Positions 8,311 through 17,464 are shown, numbered from the stretch's first letter. The stretch: 64,000 nucleotides of DNA from Leptonema illini DSM 21528 (GCF_000243335.1 NZ_JH597773.1:3528156-3592155); one strand, 5' to 3'. The notes: generated by a model from the letters alone, not told the origin. Made by a program: numbers and translations.

Positions 8311-8339
8311 ATAAGATGGGATCACTTATTTTTTGTCAA
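8311..8339 (-). promoter_or_regulatory. Promoter of the methyltransferase-restriction operon
   Basis: On the minus strand TTGACA (8339-8334), a 17-bp spacer and TCTTAT (8316-8311). The -10 is only about 10 bp before the start codon, so the transcript should be leaderless or nearly so. ATAAG and CTTAT half-sites overlap the -10 and could be an operator. Upstream, 8340-8695 holds no gene that I can support. Confidence 0.5.
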
Positions 8340-8695
8340 GTATATTGCGGGAGGGTGAGATCTACTGTCATTCACAGCGACCCAAGAGTGAAGAAAACTG
8401 AGGCCATGCTCCAAAAAATTGAGACTCAAAAGCGGCGTTATGCCCCGCTTTAAGCATGAATGGGTCGGAAAGGGCTTGAATCTATGATCATTTTTTGCTT
8501 GATTGTTGTTTCTGCCGGAAAAAATAAAGCAGGATCATGGAAAAGAGGCGAATAGTTGGTAAACAGCCAATTGGTGAACGCCACCGATGACACAGACTTT
8601 GCCAAGATGGAAAACTATCAAGGATCTGGTTGGCTTACAAACTTATAGGAACTAAGTGGAGACAGCGTAACTCGTCAGACATTTGGAGAAAGGCA

Positions 8696-8992
8696 ATGGC
8701 GAATTCAATCATCCGTAAGGCAAAAAGCGCCCAAAAGGGGAGCGCAGGTGAGAACTTGGAACTCCCACTGCCGGCAGAGTTACGTCACAATATCTTCCGT
8801 GAAGTGACCGGTTCCGATAAAGTGCCGAGCTCAACTATTGAGGCTTGGGAAATCTTGACAAGAAACAGCAAAATCAAAGTCCAGGGCAAGCCCTACGGCA
8901 ACAAGCTGGTTATCCAAGAGGGAAGTGTTTTCAACCATCGTCGGTATTCAGACGATATTGAGAAAGAGATCGATACTGCCTTAAAGCTGTGA
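8696..8992 (+). CDS. Small protein of unknown function
   Basis: 98 aa, rich in Lys and Glu, no membrane segment or signal. GGAG at 8685-8688 selects ATG 8696 over an earlier ATG at 8630. I recognise no family; the stretch PAELRHNIFREVTGSD followed by STIEAWEILTRNSKIK looks like a small helical domain. It begins a three-gene set with the next two genes beside the restriction-modification locus, suggesting an accessory role, possibly defence. That is inference from position only. Confidence 0.6.
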   Translation: MANSIIRKAKSAQKGSAGENLELPLPAELRHNIFREVTGSDKVPSSTIEAWEILTRNSKIKVQGKPYGNKLVIQEGSVFNHRRYSDDIEKEIDTALKL

Positions 8993-9002
8993 CCATCATC
9001 CT

Positions 9003-9593
9003 GTGGCAACCCGACAAGAATTCCTAAGTCTTTACCGCGACAAATTCTTGCCGGTATACTCAGATCTGGTCAGCTTTCTCGGTGATAAACCCCAAGAATT
9101 ACTCGTTCAGTTTGAGAACATTAACTCACACCTGATATGTGTCCTTGAATATGGCAAGAGCCAAAAGGGTCAGGAAAACCTCGACAAGGCCTACAATCAT
9201 CTCACGCGTGCAACATTGGATAGCAGCAAGCTCCTCTGGATAACCATCAACGCAAAACTCGACGCTTTGCTGCTGGACGAGACTAGCCGAACCTTCGGTT
9301 TCAGTTTATCCCAGAAGGATCTTCGTAACGGATATGGATTGTTCAAGGAGCTCGGTCGAATTGCAAGAACGGTTGAAATGCAATACGTAGGTGACGATCC
9401 CCTAATGTCCTTGCCTTACTATCGAGGTGCGATCGATACAGGCTTTGGCATTCTCAAACATGAGGACAAGGAAAGAGTTCAAAAAATCAGAAATCTGTCG
9501 TTTATCGCATTGATAAAATCGCAAATCATCGGCTTTTTTCTGGGGATAATCGCAAGCATCATTGCGTCCATCTTGTGGAAAGCATTCGAATAG
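9003..9593 (+). CDS. Unknown protein with C-terminal membrane anchor
   Basis: 196 aa. Residues 1-165 are a soluble, mainly helical region of no family known to me. The last about 25 residues (IIGFFLGIIASIIASILW) form one membrane helix with almost nothing after it, so this is a tail-anchored protein facing the cytoplasm. The GTG start at 9003 lies 10 bp after the previous stop and has no clear Shine-Dalgarno sequence, so translation probably depends on coupling. Confidence 0.65.
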   Translation: MATRQEFLSLYRDKFLPVYSDLVSFLGDKPQELLVQFENINSHLICVLEYGKSQKGQENLDKAYNHLTRATLDSSKLLWITINAKLDALLLDETSRTFGFSLSQKDLRNGYGLFKELGRIARTVEMQYVGDDPLMSLPYYRGAIDTGFGILKHEDKERVQKIRNLSFIALIKSQIIGFFLGIIASIIASILWKAFE

Positions 9594-9625
9594 CCATCGA
9601 TTCTGCCTGAAGGAGTTTCCACAAG

Positions 9626-10024
9626 ATGGCCTTCGAACGGATTCGCATCTCTCTCAGGATAGCAAGTCAGGTGCGTTCTCCTGAAGATATCGTCACGTTA
9701 CTCAAGATCGAGCCTACCGTGGTTCACAGAATCGGAGAGAAGATGTCGATGCGAAATCCATCGAGTACAACAAGGCAGGAAAATCTTGTTCTAATCGAAT
9801 TCACCTCGATAAGGGACACAGATTTTTCGGAGGAGCTTCTTGGGGTAATCCGTTCTCTAAGCGAGAAACGATTGGAGCTAACAACGCTGAAGCGTGATTG
9901 CGACATTGAGATCTTCTGCGGGCTTTTTTCCGACAACGGACAGGGTGGCTTCACTCTGAGCTCAGATAGCGTGGCAGCATTGCATGCTCTCGGCATCGAT
10001 GTCGTTTTCGATTTCTATGCTTGA
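9626..10024 (+). CDS. DUF4279-like protein
   Basis: 132 aa. The N-terminus (RIRISLRIASQVRSPEDIVT, LLKIEPT) and the C-terminal GLFSDNGQGGFTLSSDSVAA with LGIDVVFDFYA fit the DUF4279 pattern. Function of the family is not established; members often sit in accessory loci. AAGGAG lies upstream of the ATG at 9626. Third gene of the small set next to the restriction-modification pair. Confidence 0.72.
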   Translation: MAFERIRISLRIASQVRSPEDIVTLLKIEPTVVHRIGEKMSMRNPSSTTRQENLVLIEFTSIRDTDFSEELLGVIRSLSEKRLELTTLKRDCDIEIFCGLFSDNGQGGFTLSSDSVAALHALGIDVVFDFYA

Positions 10025-10109
10025 GCTCATTCAAACTCATCCACTCTGTCGCAAGCTCTTTTCCCGCCCGCCCCTTCCCTGTTAACGCCTCGCCGCTTCC
10101 GCACATCCC

Positions 10110-10133
10110 GCGAACATAATTTTCTTATGTCGC
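10110..10133. repeat. Palindromic element, copy 1
   Basis: GCGAACATAA-N5-TTATGTCGC, nearly perfect dyad. An almost identical copy lies 175 bp downstream. Both are in the 443-bp C/T-rich gap (10025-10467) before flgN, which otherwise holds no gene that I can support. They could be operators for flgN-flgK-flgL or paired protein-binding sites. Confidence 0.6.
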
Positions 10134-10284
10134 ATAATCCACTCCCGGTTGCCTCCAATTACTCCCGCCTTCCCGTAGCCCTTCGAATACTCCCGCCCTT
10201 CCATTTGCCCTTCCGTACTCCCACTCCCCCGAACGCATTCCCGCCACGCTCGCTTCTCCTCCCGCACGCTGCCTCGCACGTTAG

Positions 10285-10308
10285 GCGAACATAACAATAT
10301 TATGTCGC
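10285..10308. repeat. Palindromic element, copy 2
   Basis: Second GCGAACATAA-N5-TTATGTCGC. The arms match copy 1 exactly while the 5-nt centre differs (CAATA against TTTTC). That pattern is expected when the arms, not the loop, are under selection. It is about 160 bp before flgN. Confidence 0.6.
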
Positions 10309-10467
10309 GCTCGTTCATATTGGCCTTTCATTCACCGCGCACCCGTTCACATTACCCCTTCATTCACCGTAGCACCCGCCGTCCCATCCCCTTTCTGCCC
10401 TTCCTTTACCGGAACTTTTTCTTTTTTCCTGTAGCAAACACAGCAATCTTCCGATTCTTGCACTATC

Positions 10468-11013
10468 ATGATCCTCGAGCAGCTCAGGGATGCCTTCGAC
10501 TCCGAAGCCGACGTTCTTACCGAAGCCCTTTCTCTGGAAAGGGAGAAAACTCCTGCCATCTTGCAGGCGCGCGGCAAGCGTCTGAAGGAGCTTTCGGATC
10601 GCTCTGATACGCTGCTGGCCGATCTGGCAAGGCTTGAAGAGGAGCGGCATGAGCTGTTCCAGAGTTTCATCACGCAGAATCGTCAGGCCTTCAACGATCC
10701 GGCTCCGGGCATCGAGAGCTTCGTCACAGCGTTAAGCACCTTTAAAGAAGCGCCTGACGTTCGCATCTCGAACGCCGAATGGGCGTCGCTTCTCGACGAT
10801 CTCATCCTTTCCGTTTCGCACTTTCGCGACACGGCCGTCAATCTGAAGAAAGAGGTGCATGCGAATCAGCAGCTGCTGAGCCGTACGCGTCGCGTGATTC
10901 AGAATCTGATGGACGATCTGGACAAGCCTTCGCCGGCCTATACGCCGCAGGCGAAACAGAAGCCACGTGCAGCGGGAGGACCGAGTCCGCTCGTCTTGAA
11001 TACGAACGCCTGA
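10468..11013 (+). CDS. flgN: FlgN-like flagellar export chaperone
   Basis: 181 aa, almost entirely helical. In flagellated bacteria FlgN holds the hook-filament junction proteins FlgK and FlgL in the cytoplasm before export. Sequence conservation in the family is low, but the long coiled-coil-like helices (LLADLARLEEERHELFQ; VNLKKEVHANQQLLSRTR) and the position directly before flgK are typical. The C-terminus is a basic, disordered tail. Only 94 bp separate it from flgK. Confidence 0.8.
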   Translation: MILEQLRDAFDSEADVLTEALSLEREKTPAILQARGKRLKELSDRSDTLLADLARLEEERHELFQSFITQNRQAFNDPAPGIESFVTALSTFKEAPDVRISNAEWASLLDDLILSVSHFRDTAVNLKKEVHANQQLLSRTRRVIQNLMDDLDKPSPAYTPQAKQKPRAAGGPSPLVLNTNA

Positions 11014-11107
11014 CGTTTTTTCTCCGCCTCCGAAAAAAATTCTCTAATAATCCCGGAATCGACCGATGGGACAATAGAGCCGCGTCTGCGCGCTCAGGAG
11101 GTTCGAT

Positions 11108-13045
11108 ATGGGTTCCACTTTCGGAGGCATTGAAATCGGTAAGAGAGGGCTGAATGTGCATCAGACGGCCATTCAGACGACCGGTCATAACATATCGAAC
11201 GCCGATAACGAGAACTACGCTCGTCAGCGCGTCACGATGGAAAGCATGGATCCGCTCTATGATCCTTCGCTGAACCGTGCCGCCGGACCGGGCCAGATCG
11301 GACAGGGCGTGCAGATCTCGCAGATCGAGCGCATCCGCGATACCTTCTATGACGACCAGATCGCCCTCACCTCCAACGAGAAGGAGTTCTGGGAGTCTTC
11401 GCGCAATTATCTCTACCAGATGGAAAAGATCTTCAACGAGCCCTCCGACAATACGCTGCGCTCGCTGACGGATAACTTCTGGGCAAGCTGGCAGGATCTT
11501 TCGTCCTATCCATCCGATCTCGCTCACCGCGAAGTCGTGCTCGAACGCGCAAACGGACTTGTGACGCGCATCCACGACATCCACTCCAAGCTCAGCGATC
11601 TTCGCGAGCGCGCGGATAAAGAGGTCGTACAGACCGTCGAGCGGATCAACGGACTGTCTTCTGAGATTCGAGAGCTGAACGAAAAGATCCTGAAGCTGCA
11701 GGCGCTGGGCGATAATCCGAACGACCTGATGGACCGTCGCGACGCCGCCGTCGAGCGTCTTTCGTCGCTGGTAAACATTCGCGTCGGACGCGGCGATAAA
11801 GACGAGGTTTTCGTTTTCATCGGAGAGCAGGCGCTCGTGCAGGGCGTTATCCAGCGTAAACTGAAGGCGAATCCGAATCCGGCGAACGACGGCATGGCCC
11901 GCGTCGCCTTCGAGCATAACGATCGCGACGTCGTTCTCGGCGGAGGCAAGCTGCTCGGATTGATCGAGATGCGCGATAAGGCGATCATCGAACGCATCAA
12001 CCGCACGAGCGAATTCGCCCTGAACCTTGCCGATATTGTGAACGAAGTGCACCGCGATGGCTTCGGACTGAACGGATCGACGAACCGCGACTTCTTTCGC
12101 ATGCGTGCGCTGACCGAGGATGCCGGCGGCGCTTATACGGTGCAGAATGCCCGCGGCGACTTCGACCTGAACGGAGACGGCACGGCCGATATGACGGCCA
12201 TCTTTCGCGTGACGGGAACGAATACGATCGATCCGACGAAGCGCGTGGGCGTGGACGGTACGATCACGCTGCACCGACCCGACGCGAATAACACGCCGGT
12301 ACGCATCGACTACTCCCGCGACGAGACGCTCGAACAGGTGATCCGCAAGATCAACGACGCGAAGGCCGGTGTCGTCGCCTACATGACGCATGACAATCAG
12401 CTTGCGCTGAAGGCCGTCGTAAACGATTCCGATCGTCGACTGAATTTCATGATCAATCACGTCGAGGATTCGGGCGAGCTGCTTGTGGGTTATACGGGCC
12501 TGCTTGTTGCCTCGGGCGAGAACGGAGCGTTTGATTCCCGCCGCACGGGCGAGATGGTGAAGCTGCGCTCTCCTCTGTCGGATGTAACGCTGACGCCGGT
12601 CTTTCATCCAGCGGCGCATCTGCGCGTCGATGAGGCGCTCGTGCGCGACCCGGCTTCTATTGCGGCGGCCCGCGGCAAGGACGAAGGCGGCACAGGCGAT
12701 TATAACATCGCAAACGGCATGGCCGACGGCTCAAACGCCCTCTTGATCGCGAAGGCCTTAAAGCAGGGTCAGAACCGCTTCGGATACGCCGAGAACGCCG
12801 AGGCCTTTTATAACGCCCTGATCTCTAAGCTGGGTACGGAGTCCCGCACCGCTGAGGACGCCGTGCAGCGTCAGAGCGAGAATCTCGTTTCGCTGAAAAA
12901 CCTGCGTCAGAGCGTGATGGGCGTGAATCTCGACGAAGAGATGGCGAATATGGTGCAGTTCCAGCACGCATATAACGCATCGGCCCGTACGATCAACACG
13001 TGGGATCAGATGCTCGACGTGATCATCAACCGACTCAAGTCGTAA
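11108..13045 (+). CDS. flgK: Flagellar hook-associated protein 1 (FlgK)
   Basis: 645 aa, exported first hook-filament junction protein; in spirochaetes it acts in the periplasmic flagellum. The N-terminus ([20 protein letters not shown], then [17 protein letters not shown]) is the classic FlgK/rod-hook helix. The C-terminus ([37 protein letters not shown]) is the matching coiled coil. The middle (about 330-480) is a variable domain. AGGAGG at 11096-11101 fixes the start. Cotranscribed with flgN and flgL. Confidence 0.96.
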   Translation: MGSTFGGIEIGKRGLNVHQTAIQTTGHNISNADNENYARQRVTMESMDPLYDPSLNRAAGPGQIGQGVQISQIERIRDTFYDDQIALTSNEKEFWESSRNYLYQMEKIFNEPSDNTLRSLTDNFWASWQDLSSYPSDLAHREVVLERANGLVTRIHDIHSKLSDLRERADKEVVQTVERINGLSSEIRELNEKILKLQALGDNPNDLMDRRDAAVERLSSLVNIRVGRGDKDEVFVFIGEQALVQGVIQRKLKANPNPANDGMARVAFEHNDRDVVLGGGKLLGLIEMRDKAIIERINRTSEFALNLADIVNEVHRDGFGLNGSTNRDFFRMRALTEDAGGAYTVQNARGDFDLNGDGTADMTAIFRVTGTNTIDPTKRVGVDGTITLHRPDANNTPVRIDYSRDETLEQVIRKINDAKAGVVAYMTHDNQLALKAVVNDSDRRLNFMINHVEDSGELLVGYTGLLVASGENGAFDSRRTGEMVKLRSPLSDVTLTPVFHPAAHLRVDEALVRDPASIAAARGKDEGGTGDYNIANGMADGSNALLIAKALKQGQNRFGYAENAEAFYNALISKLGTESRTAEDAVQRQSENLVSLKNLRQSVMGVNLDEEMANMVQFQHAYNASARTINTWDQMLDVIINRLKS

Positions 13046-13089
13046 GCGAAAAACTCGATACTGAATAAGACGACATCAGGGTAAAGACC

Positions 13090-14355
13090 ATGCGCATCAC
13101 CGGACTCATGCAAAACCAATCGACCGTTCGCACGCTGAACCGCCATCAATACGAGATGGATAAGATTCAGACGCAACTGGCGACGGGACAGAAGATTCAG
13201 ACGCCGAAGGATGATCCGGCGGCGGCGACGAATCAGATGTTTTTTCGCACTCGCATTAACGAACTCGACCAGTTTGACCGCAACATCAGCGACGGCACGG
13301 CACGTCTGAACCTGATGGACGGCGAGCTCGGTCGCATCACCGATATCATGCAGCGTATTCGCGTCTTAACCGTACAGGCCTCAAACGGTACGTATCAGGG
13401 CGATAACGCCTTCGAATTAAAGAATGCCATCGCAAGCGAGATCGATCAGCATCTTCGCGCACTCATCGACATAGGAAACGGCAAAGACGCTACGGGGCTT
13501 CCGCTTTTTGGCGGTTATACGGTGGAGCGTGCTCCTTTTGAGCCCATCGTTTCAAACGTAAAAGGGCTGAAGGGCCTCGAACTCGAGAATCAGATCGTCG
13601 GCGTCGAATACAGGGGCGACATCGGCAAACGACTGCTTGAGGTGGAGCGCTCACAGTACATCGACGTGAATATGCCGGGCAACCAGGCCCTCTGGGGAAC
13701 GAACTTCACGATTACGGGCTCGGTGGATAACTCGGGCTACATCGCCTCGTCGGACCAGGCGTTCAAGATCGACGGCGTCGAGATTCGCGTGCAGGCCGGC
13801 GATACGGTCGATGACATCATCGACAAGATCAACCATGCAGGGCTCGACGTGAAGGCGTCCAAGATCGGACAGGACTTCGTTTCGCTGCATTCGACGGCTC
13901 CGCATCAAATCTGGCTTGAAGACATGGAGGGTGGGACGGTTCTGAAAGATATCGGACTCGTCAGCGCCGATCGCACCCGTCCGCCGAATAACTACGCCGA
14001 TACGGCTCGCGTCTCAGGGCTTTCGCTTTTTGACGTCGTCATCAAGCTGCGCAACGATCTGCTTGCAGGGGACCAGCTCGAAATCTCGGGCCGCGATCTC
14101 GGCAACCTCGATGAGGCCATGGATAACGTTCTGCGTCACCGGGCTCAGATCGGCGCTCGTCAGAACCGACTCGAAGAGCATACGAAACGCGTCTCATGGG
14201 ATAAGAACTACATGACCGAGCTGCTTGCCTCGAACGAAGGCATCGACGTGGCCGAGACGGTTATGAACCTGAAGTGGATCGAGTCGGTTCATTCCTATGC
14301 CCTGAACGTCGGGGCGCGCATCATCAAGCCGACGCTGATGGATTTTCTGAGATAG
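13090..14355 (+). CDS. flgL: Flagellar hook-associated protein 3 (FlgL)
   Basis: 421 aa flagellin-like junction protein joining FlgK to the filament. The N-terminus (MRITGLMQNQSTVRTLNRHQ, then MDKIQTQLATGQKIQTPKDD) and the C-terminus (RQNRLEEHTKRVSWDKNYMT) carry the paired flagellin-type coiled coils. The centre has a FlgL/flagellin-like domain. 44 bp after flgK, clearly the same operon. Confidence 0.95.
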   Translation: MRITGLMQNQSTVRTLNRHQYEMDKIQTQLATGQKIQTPKDDPAAATNQMFFRTRINELDQFDRNISDGTARLNLMDGELGRITDIMQRIRVLTVQASNGTYQGDNAFELKNAIASEIDQHLRALIDIGNGKDATGLPLFGGYTVERAPFEPIVSNVKGLKGLELENQIVGVEYRGDIGKRLLEVERSQYIDVNMPGNQALWGTNFTITGSVDNSGYIASSDQAFKIDGVEIRVQAGDTVDDIIDKINHAGLDVKASKIGQDFVSLHSTAPHQIWLEDMEGGTVLKDIGLVSADRTRPPNNYADTARVSGLSLFDVVIKLRNDLLAGDQLEISGRDLGNLDEAMDNVLRHRAQIGARQNRLEEHTKRVSWDKNYMTELLASNEGIDVAETVMNLKWIESVHSYALNVGARIIKPTLMDFLR

Positions 14356-14446
14356 GTTGATACGTAGATTTAGTTTCAGAACGACATCTGACTCGAACTT
14401 CGTGTTCAGTTCCTGGCAGAATTGACTTGCTTTTTTCACCTGATAC

Positions 14447-14482
14447 GTTTGTGTCGACGTATGGAAAACCGTCGACACAAAC
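14447..14482. promoter_or_regulatory. 12-bp inverted repeat flanking the protease start codon
   Basis: GTTTGTGTCGAC (14447-14458) and GTCGACACAAAC (14471-14482) are perfect complements with a 12-nt loop that holds the ATG at 14461. No Shine-Dalgarno sequence precedes this ATG. In RNA this would put the start codon in a hairpin loop; in DNA it could be an operator. Confidence 0.6.
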
Positions 14483-16038
14483 TACTCCTGCTTCCATCCG
14501 CGCTTTTTCTCTCTCTGCTCTCCTGCGGCGGCGGTGGAGGCGATGATGACTCTTCACTGCTCTTTTTCCTGCTCGCGTCGGGCAATGGCGCCTGCACTGC
14601 CGAACCTTTGTTCGGCGATCAATGGCATCTACTGAATTCCGGCCAATCAGGCGGCACATCGGGAGAAGATGCCGGCGTGACGGGAGCGTGGGATGCAGGC
14701 TACACGGGTAGCGGCGTAACGATTGCCATCGTCGACGACGGTATCGACATCCTGCATGAAGATCTCAGGGCGAACATCAATACCTCGCGGAATTACAACT
14801 ATGTGGAATCCAGCACAGACCTGGCTCCGCACTTTCTCTATGCAACACACGGGACGTCTGTTGCCGGTGTCAGCGCCGCCGATTGTAACGGCAAAGGCGT
14901 ATCAGGGGTCGCTCCTGACGCTACGATGGTCGGCTACAACCTGCTGCTGACGAACAGCGATGCCAACAACGCCGATGCGATGACGCGGAACGGTGACATC
15001 GTCGCCGTCTCGAACAATAGCTGGGGAGCGCCTGACCTTCTGGGTACCCTGAATGATAGCCTCTCCAGTAGCCTGTGGCGGACGGCCATCCTTGACGGCA
15101 TCAATAACCAGCGCAACGGAAAGGGCATCATCTATGCCTGGGCGGCCGGCAACGGCCAGAATTCAACCACAAACCGAATCGATAACTCGAACTATGACGG
15201 CCAGGCGAACTTTCGCGGCGTCATGGCCATCTGCGCCGTTAGCAACGCCGGCAAGCAGTCTTCTTATTCCGAAAGGGGCGCCAATCTCTGGGTCTGTGCA
15301 CCGTCAAACGGCGGTTCGCTTGGTATTACGACGACCGATATACGCGACAACTACGGCTATACAACCTCCGATTATACAGATGATTTCGGTGGAACATCGT
15401 CGGCCTCGCCGCTTGTAGCCGGCGTTGTTGCCCTGATGCTTCAGGCCAATCCCGACCTGACATGGCGCGATGTGCGCTACATCCTCGCCCGAACCGCTCG
15501 CAAGGTCGACCCCACCGACACAGATTGGATTAATAATGACGCGGGCATTCCCGTTAACCACAAATACGGATTTGGCGTCGTCGATGCCTCCGCTGCGGTT
15601 ACGATGGCCAGAACCTTCACGAGTATAGGCGGAAGCTCGACTCTTAAATCAAAGGCATCGAACACCGATTCCCCTGCAGCCGCAATCCCCGACAATGACG
15701 TCAACGGTATCAGTCGGACAGTTACGGTGAGCTCGTCGGGGATTACTGATATTGAATGGGTCGATATTGAGGTAACCTTCGTCCATACCTACGCCGGCGA
15801 TCTGAATTTTGTGCTGACTTCGCCGGACGGAACAACGGCCCACCTTTCTGAAAAGCATGTCTGCACTGATGGAACCAATATCACCGCCACCTGCCCGTTC
15901 AATGGTACCTGGCGCTTTGGTGCCGCTCGCTTCCTTGATGAAACGGCCGACGGCACCTGGACCTTAAAAGTAACAGACGGAGCAGCCGACGACACAGGCA
16001 CACTGAACTCATGGAGCGTTACCGTCTACGGACGCTGA
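14461..16038 (+). CDS. Lipoprotein subtilisin-like serine protease (S8) with P/Homo B domain
   Basis: 525 aa. Signal peptide with lipobox LLSC, then CGGGGGDDDSSLLFFLL. Catalytic triad: Asp in VTIAIVDDGIDILHEDL, His in YATHGTSVAGVSAA, Ser in GGTSSASPLVAGVVAL; oxyanion Asn in AWAAGNGQN. Residues about 400-525 form a P domain (ITDIEWVDIEVTFVHTYAGD, LNFVLTSPDGT, ADGTWTLKVTD), as in kexin/proprotein-convertase relatives. There is no propeptide between the lipobox and the catalytic domain; the next gene encodes a prodomain-like protein. Start 14461 is chosen because the signal peptide begins there. Probably outer-surface or periplasmic. Confidence 0.93.
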   Translation: MENRRHKLLLLPSALFLSLLSCGGGGGDDDSSLLFFLLASGNGACTAEPLFGDQWHLLNSGQSGGTSGEDAGVTGAWDAGYTGSGVTIAIVDDGIDILHEDLRANINTSRNYNYVESSTDLAPHFLYATHGTSVAGVSAADCNGKGVSGVAPDATMVGYNLLLTNSDANNADAMTRNGDIVAVSNNSWGAPDLLGTLNDSLSSSLWRTAILDGINNQRNGKGIIYAWAAGNGQNSTTNRIDNSNYDGQANFRGVMAICAVSNAGKQSSYSERGANLWVCAPSNGGSLGITTTDIRDNYGYTTSDYTDDFGGTSSASPLVAGVVALMLQANPDLTWRDVRYILARTARKVDPTDTDWINNDAGIPVNHKYGFGVVDASAAVTMARTFTSIGGSSTLKSKASNTDSPAAAIPDNDVNGISRTVTVSSSGITDIEWVDIEVTFVHTYAGDLNFVLTSPDGTTAHLSEKHVCTDGTNITATCPFNGTWRFGAARFLDETADGTWTLKVTDGAADDTGTLNSWSVTVYGR

Positions 16039-16062
16039 GACGAGTACATAAGGAGAATAGCA

Positions 16063-16668
16063 ATGCACAGCAAGAAAATCATACTGCTTCTGACCGCGCT
16101 CAGCGTGGTCGCCCTGAAATGTTCGAGTGTCATGGCCAAACCAGGTGAAACGACTGCCGAGGCCCTGCCGTATGTGTACTATGACGGCGATACACAGCGA
16201 ACCATCTATCTGCGGCCCGATCTGCTTGCGGAGTTCGGCGATTCAAAGGCCGTTACAAAAGCCGATCCATCGGCGTCACCGCTTAAAAATCAGGGAATGG
16301 CCGTGATCTATCGCGTCAGCGATTCCGGCGTGAAGACAAAGATCCGTCAGGGCACGTTCAGTCGTTCCATCAATGGCGCCGTCGTATCTGAGGTCTTCAG
16401 TTCTTCGCCCGGCGGCGGCGCTCTTTCGGCGCTTCCCGGCAATATCATCATTCAGTTCAAAGACGACCAGACCCGAACGCAGATCAATGCATTCCTGCAA
16501 GCGCGCTCGTTGCCGGTCGTCAGAACGATGCAGATTGGCGTGAGTGAATTCTACGTCGTCAAATCGACTCCGGGCATAGCGTCGCTTGAAACGGCGAACC
16601 AGCTTCGTCTGCTGCCCGAAGTGAAAAGCGCTCAGCCGGACTGGTGGAGAGAGGTTTCCCGGCGCTGA
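16063..16668 (+). CDS. Secreted stand-alone protease prodomain/inhibitor-like protein
   Basis: 201 aa with a cleavable signal peptide (KKIILLLTALSVVAL, cleavage after SSVMA). Residues about 120-195 (ALPGNIIIQFKDDQTRTQIN, SEFYVVKSTPGIASLETANQ, LPEVKSAQPDWW) have the pattern of subtilase N-terminal prodomains (Inhibitor I9/Fervidolysin-N type), which normally end in a peptide such as VxxAEPD. It lies 24 bp after the protease gene, with an AAGGAG ribosome site. I infer that it folds or inhibits the preceding S8 protease in trans. Residues 30-110 are unassigned. Confidence 0.7.
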   Translation: MHSKKIILLLTALSVVALKCSSVMAKPGETTAEALPYVYYDGDTQRTIYLRPDLLAEFGDSKAVTKADPSASPLKNQGMAVIYRVSDSGVKTKIRQGTFSRSINGAVVSEVFSSSPGGGALSALPGNIIIQFKDDQTRTQINAFLQARSLPVVRTMQIGVSEFYVVKSTPGIASLETANQLRLLPEVKSAQPDWWREVSRR

Positions 16669-16779
16669 TATTTGCCGCAGGCTACTCTGAGGAAAGGGTG
16701 GCCTGCTTTTCCGGAAAGCGAGAAGTTTATTCATGGAATCGGCCATTCCGCCGATAATGCATCCAGGATGATTGCAGAG

Positions 16780-17241
16780 ATGAAGACACTCGCCACGAAA
16801 GCCTTTGGAACGATCGAGATAGACTCTGGAGCCATCTATACCTTCTCCGACGGCCTTTACGGCTTCGCCGAAGAGACGGAGTTCGCGCTGCTTGCAGGCA
16901 AATCCGACTCGCCGTTTCTGTGGCTTCAGTCGACGAAAGACGAGCACCTGGCCTTTATCCTGATTGATCCGCGTTCGCTGATTTCTGACTATACGCCGAA
17001 GACGCTGAAAAGCGACCTTGAAGCGCTTGAGATCGAATCTGTGGACGATTGCCGCATCTTCACTATCGTAACCATCCCGCAGAACGCACCGGAAGAGATG
17101 ACGGTTAACCTCCAGGGCCCCGTTCTCTTGAACGATAAAAACCGAAAAGGCCGACAGGTCATCTCTGACGACGACCGCCACGGAGTACGCATGCCCGTAC
17201 TCAAGCTGATGGAGGCAGGCCGTGCTGATTCTGGCGCGTAA
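16780..17241 (+). CDS. fliW: Flagellar assembly factor FliW
   Basis: 153 aa. In known systems FliW binds flagellin and the regulator CsrA, relieving CsrA repression as flagellin is exported. The FliW pattern is clear: ATKAFGTIEIDSGAIYTFSD, GLYGF, FLWLQSTKDEHLAFILIDP, and near the end NLQGPVLLNDKNRKGRQ. ATG 16780 fits family N-termini; ATG 16768 is an alternative. The 3' end overlaps csrA by 20 bp, so the two proteins are translationally coupled. Confidence 0.94.
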   Translation: MKTLATKAFGTIEIDSGAIYTFSDGLYGFAEETEFALLAGKSDSPFLWLQSTKDEHLAFILIDPRSLISDYTPKTLKSDLEALEIESVDDCRIFTIVTIPQNAPEEMTVNLQGPVLLNDKNRKGRQVISDDDRHGVRMPVLKLMEAGRADSGA

Positions 17242-17464
17242 GTTAAACGAATCCATCATGATCGGCGACGATGTAGAAATCGTCGTCGTCGAGATCAAAG
17301 GCGACCAGGTAAAGCTGGGCATCCGTGCTCCGCGCAACGTCGCCGTGCACCGGACCGAGATCTATAAAGAGATCCGTGATCAGAACACGCGCGCCGCTGA
17401 GACTCCGGCTCCGGAATCGCTCGATAGCCTGGCGTCGTTGATCAAGAAAAAGAAGCCGAAATAG
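17222..17464 (+). CDS. csrA: Carbon storage regulator CsrA
   Basis: 80 aa RNA-binding dimer that represses translation by covering ribosome sites (GGA motifs). Core: MLILARKLNESIMIGDDVEI, VKLGIRAPRNVAVHR, EIYKEI. The C-terminal 25 residues, ending LASLIKKKKPK, are longer and more basic than in minimal CsrA proteins. The GTG start at 17222 lies inside fliW. The 3' part of this gene and its downstream flank occur again at 19076-19310. Confidence 0.95.
   Translation: MLILARKLNESIMIGDDVEIVVVEIKGDQVKLGIRAPRNVAVHRTEIYKEIRDQNTRAAETPAPESLDSLASLIKKKKPK

Noticed and set aside
10838-12619. 593-codon frame on the minus strand
   Set aside because: It lies wholly antisense to flgK and the end of flgN and has no family features. 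It is a by-product of codon bias in a GC-rich gene.
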